From NCBI GenBank assembly GCA_013695115.1, contig JACDBD010000382.1, positions 1 to 9,431 on the forward strand: a stretch of 9,431 nucleotides of DNA, given 5' to 3'. Source of the stretch: Actinomycetota bacterium (GTDB taxonomy: Bacteria; Actinomycetota; Acidimicrobiia; IMCC26256; JACDBD01). Below the pieces are notes generated by a model. That model saw only the letters and a program-made list of their open reading frames with translations. It ran no database searches and had not been told where the DNA came from. The position numbers and the translations under genes are program-made. Every line of letters begins with the position of its first letter. Position 1 is the first letter of the stretch. Below, in pieces: positions 5,683 through 9,431 of this stretch.

Positions 5683-7710
5683 GTGCCGCCCCTCGAGCTC
5701 GTTACCGAACTGGAGCCTGCCGGCGACCAGCCGGCGGCCATCGAAGCGCTCGCGCGCGGGCTCGAACGGGGTGACCGTTACCAGACCCTGCTGGGCATCA
5801 CCGGGTCGGGCAAATCGTTCACGATCGCGGGGGTGATCGCCCGGGCGCAGCGGCCGACGCTGCTGCTCGCGCCCAACAAGAGCCTGGCGGCCCAGCTCGC
5901 CAGCGAGTTGCGTGAGCTCTTCCCGAAGAACCGGGTCGAGTACTTCGTCTCGTACTACGACTACTACCAGCCCGAGGCGTACCTCCCCACGACCGACACG
6001 TACATCGAGAAGGACTCGTCGATCAACGACGAGATCGACCGCCTCCGCCACTCGGCCACGAGCGCGCTCATGTCCCGGCGGGACGTCGTGATCGTGGCGT
6101 CGGTGTCCTGCATCTACGGGCTCGGAGGTCCCGAGGAGTACGCCCGGCAGGGCTTGATCCTCGACGTGGGGGAGGAACGCGACCAGCGCTCGATCCTGGG
6201 CCGGCTCGTCGACCTCCAGTACGAGCGCAACGACTTCGACTTCGCCCGCAACAAGTTCCGGGTCCGAGGCGACACCATCGAGGTGTTCCCGGCGTACGAG
6301 GAACGGGCGGTGCGCATCTCGCTGTTCGGCGACGAGGTCGAGCGCATCGCATCGGTCGACCCGATGACCGGCGAGGTGGTCGAGGAGCTCGAGCGGCTGG
6401 TGCTCTTCCCGGCCTCCCACTACGTCACCTCCGAGGCCGGCATGAAGCGGGCTATCGCCCAGATCGAAATGGAGCTGAAGGACCGGCTGGCCTGGCTCGA
6501 AGAGCACGGCAAGCTGCTCGAGGCGCAACGGCTGCGGATACGCACCACCTACGACCTCGAGATGCTGCGCGAGATCGGTGTGTGCTCCGGCATCGAGAAC
6601 TACTCCCGTCACCTCGACGGGCGCGCCCCCGGCGAGATGCCCTACACGCTCCTCGACTACTTCCCCGACGACTACCTCGTCGTGCTGGACGAGTCCCACG
6701 TCTCCGTGCCGCAGCTGCACGGTCAGTACGAGGGCGACCGGTCCCGCAAGGAGACCCTGGTCGAGCACGGGTTCCGGCTCCCGTCGGCGATGGACAACCG
6801 GCCGCTCCGCTTCGACGAGTTCACCGAGAAGGTCAACCAGCTCGTCTTCCTCTCGGCCACGCCGAGTCCCTACGAGATCGAGGTGTCGAACCAGGTCGTG
6901 GAGCAGATCGTGCGACCCACCGGCCTGGTCGACCCCGAGATCGTGGTGAAGCCGACCAAGGGCCAGATCGACGACCTCGTCGCCGAGATCAACGTCCGTG
7001 CCGAGCAGGACCAGCGAATCCTCGTGACCACCCTCACCAAGAAGATGGCCGAGGACCTCACCGACTACCTGATCGAGCTGGGCATGCGGGTCCGGTATCT
7101 GCACAGCGAGGTCGACACACTGGAGCGGATCGCGATCCTGCGCGACCTGCGGCTCGGTGAGTTCGACGTGCTCGTCGGCATCAACCTCCTGCGCGAGGGC
7201 CTCGACCTGCCCGAGGTCTCGCTGGTCGCGATCCTCGACGCCGACAAGGAGGGGTTCCTACGGTCGGAGACGTCGCTCATCCAGATGACGGGGCGCGCCG
7301 CCCGTAACGTCGACGGGTCGGTGATCATGTACGCCGACCAGGTCACCGATTCGATGCGGCGGGCGATCTCCGAGACCGGGCGGCGACGCAAGAAGCAGCT
7401 CGAGCACAACGCCGAGCAGGGCATCGACCCCCAGACCATCCGCAAGAAGGTCACCGACATCCTCGAGATGGTGCGCGCCCGTGAGGGCGAGGAGGTCACC
7501 GTCGGCGGGGGCGGTGGGCGCCGAGGCCGGGGCCGGGCCCGCCGTCAGGTCTCCGACTTCGCCGAGCTTCCCCGCGACGAGCTGGGCCGGCTCATCCAGA
7601 GCCTCCAGGAGGAGATGCACGAGGCGGCCAAGGAGCTGCGCTTCGAGGAGGCCGCCCGCCTGCGGGACGAGATCAACGATCTCAAGCGCGAGCTGCGCGA
7701 GGTGTCCTGA
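5683..7710 (+). CDS. uvrB: UvrABC excision nuclease subunit B
   Basis: Damage-verifying helicase-like subunit of nucleotide excision repair: it receives the lesion from UvrA and recruits UvrC. At 675 residues it has the usual length. The N-terminus [19 protein letters not shown] is typical of UvrB and supports the GTG start at 5683. Walker A GITGSGKS is at 38-45. The beta-hairpin that clamps DNA has the aromatic cluster [11 protein letters not shown] (90-100), with Tyr91, 92, 94 and 95. Walker B is DESH (336-339). Helicase motif V region [13 protein letters not shown] begins at 499 and motif VI TGRAARN is 536-542. A UVR domain for UvrC/UvrA contact occupies about 634-675. Between motor and UVR domain lies an unusual Gly/Arg-rich linker (about 608-621). 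All key residues appear intact. It follows the secreted-protein gene by 58 bases and probably has its own promoter. Confidence 0.98.
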   Translation: MPPLELVTELEPAGDQPAAIEALARGLERGDRYQTLLGITGSGKSFTIAGVIARAQRPTLLLAPNKSLAAQLASELRELFPKNRVEYFVSYYDYYQPEAYLPTTDTYIEKDSSINDEIDRLRHSATSALMSRRDVVIVASVSCIYGLGGPEEYARQGLILDVGEERDQRSILGRLVDLQYERNDFDFARNKFRVRGDTIEVFPAYEERAVRISLFGDEVERIASVDPMTGEVVEELERLVLFPASHYVTSEAGMKRAIAQIEMELKDRLAWLEEHGKLLEAQRLRIRTTYDLEMLREIGVCSGIENYSRHLDGRAPGEMPYTLLDYFPDDYLVVLDESHVSVPQLHGQYEGDRSRKETLVEHGFRLPSAMDNRPLRFDEFTEKVNQLVFLSATPSPYEIEVSNQVVEQIVRPTGLVDPEIVVKPTKGQIDDLVAEINVRAEQDQRILVTTLTKKMAEDLTDYLIELGMRVRYLHSEVDTLERIAILRDLRLGEFDVLVGINLLREGLDLPEVSLVAILDADKEGFLRSETSLIQMTGRAARNVDGSVIMYADQVTDSMRRAISETGRRRKKQLEHNAEQGIDPQTIRKKVTDILEMVRAREGEEVTVGGGGGRRGRGRARRQVSDFAELPRDELGRLIQSLQEEMHEAAKELRFEEAARLRDEINDLKRELREVS

Positions 7711-7764
7711 GGCGCGTTCGGGGTACGACCGCGGGGCAGCCGCCCGGAGAAGCCGAGCACTTCG

Positions 7765-7780
7765 TCGAACATCCGTTCGA
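7765..7780. promoter_or_regulatory. LexA-binding SOS box upstream of uvrA
   Basis: TCGAACATCCGTTCGA is a perfect match to the TCGAAC-N4-GTTCGA LexA consensus known from mycobacteria and similar to the Bacillus CGAAC-N4-GTTCG box. Its right half (7775-7780) lies exactly 17 bases upstream of the -10 at 7798, so bound LexA would cover the -35 position. uvrA is an SOS gene in E. coli and others, which makes damage-inducible repression by LexA a strong inference. Confidence 0.88.
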
Positions 7781-7797
7781 TCCGGGCCCGCGCCCGG

Positions 7798-7803
7798 TAG
7801 GAT
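7798..7803 (+). promoter_or_regulatory. -10 element of a probable leaderless uvrA promoter
   Basis: TAGGAT (TAnnnT) is followed by six bases (gagcgc) and the GTG start at 7810. The expected transcription start coincides with the start codon. No Shine-Dalgarno sequence sits at a proper distance. The weak -35 position falls within the right half of the SOS box. Confidence 0.65.
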
Positions 7804-7809
7804 GAGCGC

Positions 7810-9431
7810 GTGGCGGAGACGCTCACAGTCCGCGGGGCGCGGGAGCACAACCTCAAGAACGTCGACCTGGAGCTGCCGCGCGACCGGCTGATCGTCTTCA
7901 CCGGGATCTCGGGCTCGGGAAAGTCGTCGCTGGCGTTCGACACCATCTACGCCGAGGGCCAGCGCCGGTACGTCGAGTCGCTGTCGGCCTACGCGCGCCA
8001 GTTCCTCGGTCAGATGGACAAGCCCGACGTCGACTTCATCGAGGGCCTGTCGCCGGCGATCTCTATCGACCAGAAGTCGGCGTCGCGGAACCCGCGCTCG
8101 ACCGTCGGGACCATCACCGAGGTGTACGACTACCTCCGCCTCCTCTACGCGCGCATCGGCATCCCGCACTGCCCGAACTGCGGCCGGGTGATCACGCGCC
8201 AGACGCCGCAGCAGATCGTCGACCGCGTCCTCCAGCTCCCCGACGACACCCGGTTCCAGGTGCTGGCCCCGGTCGTGCGGGGTCGCAAGGGGGAGTACGA
8301 GGGGCTGATGTCGGAGCTCGCCGGTCAGGGGTTCACCCGCGCCCGTATCGACGGCGAGGTGGTCGAGCTCGCCGACGTGGTCGGATCGGGGGCGGGCAAG
8401 TCCCGCCTGGCGCGCTACGAGCAGCACACGATCGAGGTCGTCGTCGACCGGCTCGTGCGCCGCTCGGGGATCGAGCGGCGCCTCACTGACTCGCTCGAGA
8501 CCGCGCTGCGTCTGGCCGAGGGCGTCGCCGAGGTCGAGATCGTGCCGCGCCAAGAGGACCGCAAGACCGACGACGAGCCCGAGATCCTCACGTTCTCCGA
8601 GCATCTCGCCTGCACGCACTGTGGGCTGTCGTTCGAGGAGCTCGCCCCCCGCAACTTCTCGTTCAACTCGCCCTACGGCGCCTGCGACCGCTGCGACGGC
8701 CTCGGCATACGCTTCGAGGTCGATCCCGAGCTCGTGGTCAACGACGACGACCTGAGCCTGGCCGAGGGCGCGATCGCGCCGTGGTCCGGCTTCCGGAGCC
8801 AGTACTTCGACCGCGTGCTCTCGTCCCTGGCCGAGCAGTTCGGCTTCTCGGTCGACACCCCGTGGCGGAAGCTGCGCAAGCGCGACAAGCAGGCGGTGCT
8901 GTACGGGTCGGGCACCAAGGAGGTGCAGGTCTCGTACAAGAACCGGTACGGGCGGCGTCGTTCGTACAAGACCCGGTTCGAAGGTGTGATCCCGTGGCTC
9001 GAGCGACGCCACTCCGACAGCGAGAGCGACCGGGCGCGCGAGCAGATCGAGGGCTATATGCGCGAGGTGCCCTGCCCGGCGTGTGACGGCGCCCGCCTCC
9101 GCCCCGCGTCGCTGGCCGTCACCATCAACGACAAGAACATCTTCGAGGTCGGCGAGCTCTCGATCGCCAAGGCGGCGGTGTTCCTGGGCGGGCTGGAGCT
9201 GTCCGAGCGCGACCGGATCATCGCCGAGCAGGTGGTGAAGGAGGTCAACGAGCGCCTGCGGTTCCTCCTCGATGTCGGCCTCGACTACCTCACACTCAAC
9301 CGGGCGTCGGGGACGCTCGCCGGAGGAGAGGCCCAACGCATCCGGCTGGCGTCCCAGATCGGGAGCGGGCTCGTCGGCGTGCTCTACGTGCTGGACGAGC
9401 CGTCGATCGGCCTGCACCAGCGCGACAACGG
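7810..9431 (+). CDS. uvrA: UvrABC excision nuclease subunit A, 5' part (runs off window)
   Basis: ABC-type ATPase that scans DNA for distortions as a dimer and loads UvrB. The 540 codons present, of about 950 expected, cover the first ATPase half. The GTG start is supported by the family N-terminus (about [15 protein letters not shown]) and the leaderless promoter layout. Walker A GISGSGKS is at 32-39, followed by [20 protein letters not shown], typical of UvrA. HCPNCG occurs near 120. The UvrB-binding and insertion region precedes a zinc module with Cys268, Cys271, Cys292 and Cys295 (C-x2-C-x20-C-x2-C), around [18 protein letters not shown]. The ABC signature reads [13 protein letters not shown] (502-514) with Ala where Ser is usual, then Walker [15 protein letters not shown] (524-537), with Asp529 and the catalytic Glu530. 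The second ATPase half lies beyond the window. Confidence 0.98.
   Translation, partial: MAETLTVRGAREHNLKNVDLELPRDRLIVFTGISGSGKSSLAFDTIYAEGQRRYVESLSAYARQFLGQMDKPDVDFIEGLSPAISIDQKSASRNPRSTVGTITEVYDYLRLLYARIGIPHCPNCGRVITRQTPQQIVDRVLQLPDDTRFQVLAPVVRGRKGEYEGLMSELAGQGFTRARIDGEVVELADVVGSGAGKSRLARYEQHTIEVVVDRLVRRSGIERRLTDSLETALRLAEGVAEVEIVPRQEDRKTDDEPEILTFSEHLACTHCGLSFEELAPRNFSFNSPYGACDRCDGLGIRFEVDPELVVNDDDLSLAEGAIAPWSGFRSQYFDRVLSSLAEQFGFSVDTPWRKLRKRDKQAVLYGSGTKEVQVSYKNRYGRRRSYKTRFEGVIPWLERRHSDSESDRAREQIEGYMREVPCPACDGARLRPASLAVTINDKNIFEVGELSIAKAAVFLGGLELSERDRIIAEQVVKEVNERLRFLLDVGLDYLTLNRASGTLAGGEAQRIRLASQIGSGLVGVLYVLDEPSIGLHQRDN

Noticed and set aside
5762..5777. Possible second LexA box, TCGAAC-gggg-TGACCG, inside the start of uvrB
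   Set aside because: Only the left half matches; the right half does not resemble GTTCGA, and the site lies within conserved coding sequence.
7782..7797. CCGGG-cccgcg-CCCGG inverted repeat just before the uvrA -10 box
   Set aside because: It lies in the promoter spacer, is all G/C and has no T-run; likely chance in high-GC sequence rather than a terminator for uvrB.
7258..9417. 719-codon open frame on the minus strand opposite uvrB and uvrA
   Set aside because: Antisense shadow of uvrA, whose motifs are intact on the plus strand; the translation is low-complexity Leu/Asp/Arg/Val with no motifs.

Overview
The window is a high-GC stretch, roughly two-thirds G+C by eye, from what is most likely an actinobacterium (Actinomycetota). 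The evidence is the gene order polA - rpsA - coaE - uvrB - uvrA, which matches the order I know from Mycobacterium tuberculosis and relatives, an F420-type (Ddn-like) reductase, a consensus Gram-positive/actinobacterial LexA box, and frequent GTG and TTG starts. The proteins resemble mycobacterial ones without being very close, so a deep lineage such as Acidimicrobiia is a reasonable guess but not proven.

Layout: 1-1668 is the 3' part of polA (DNA polymerase I, without its 5'-nuclease domain in this window). 1711-2445 is a class I SAM-dependent methyltransferase with a GTG start. It converges on a minus-strand Ddn-family F420-dependent reductase (2873-2442), and the two genes share one CTAG tetranucleotide as overlapping stop codons. 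A 127-base divergent intergenic region (2874-3000) separates that gene from rpsA (3001-4482, TTG start, four S1 domains plus an Ala/Pro/Glu repeat tail). coaE follows 13 bases later (4496-5104, TTG start). A promoter overlapping a perfect 16-bp palindrome then drives a small secreted acidic protein (5163-5624). uvrB (5683-7710) appears to be transcribed from its own promoter as a nearly leaderless mRNA. uvrA (7810 to the window end, incomplete) has a perfect LexA/SOS box followed by a -10 element and an apparently leaderless GTG start. No stretch over 300 bases lacks a gene.

How the genes fit together: PolA, UvrB and UvrA act in nucleotide excision repair, UvrA/UvrB in damage recognition and PolA in repair synthesis. 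RpsA supports translation initiation and CoaE makes coenzyme A. The methyltransferase, the F420-linked reductase and the secreted protein are accessory genes within this conserved backbone, and their substrates cannot be read from the sequence.

I found no RNA genes, mobile elements, CRISPR arrays or defence or biosynthetic systems. This is mostly an ordinary housekeeping region. The points most worth a second look are the uvrA SOS box, which uvrB lacks, the 16-bp palindromic operator candidate, the shared stop codons, the repeated GAGGT elements in the rpsA leader and the LAGGE signature in UvrA. I saw no convincing evidence for a previously undescribed system.
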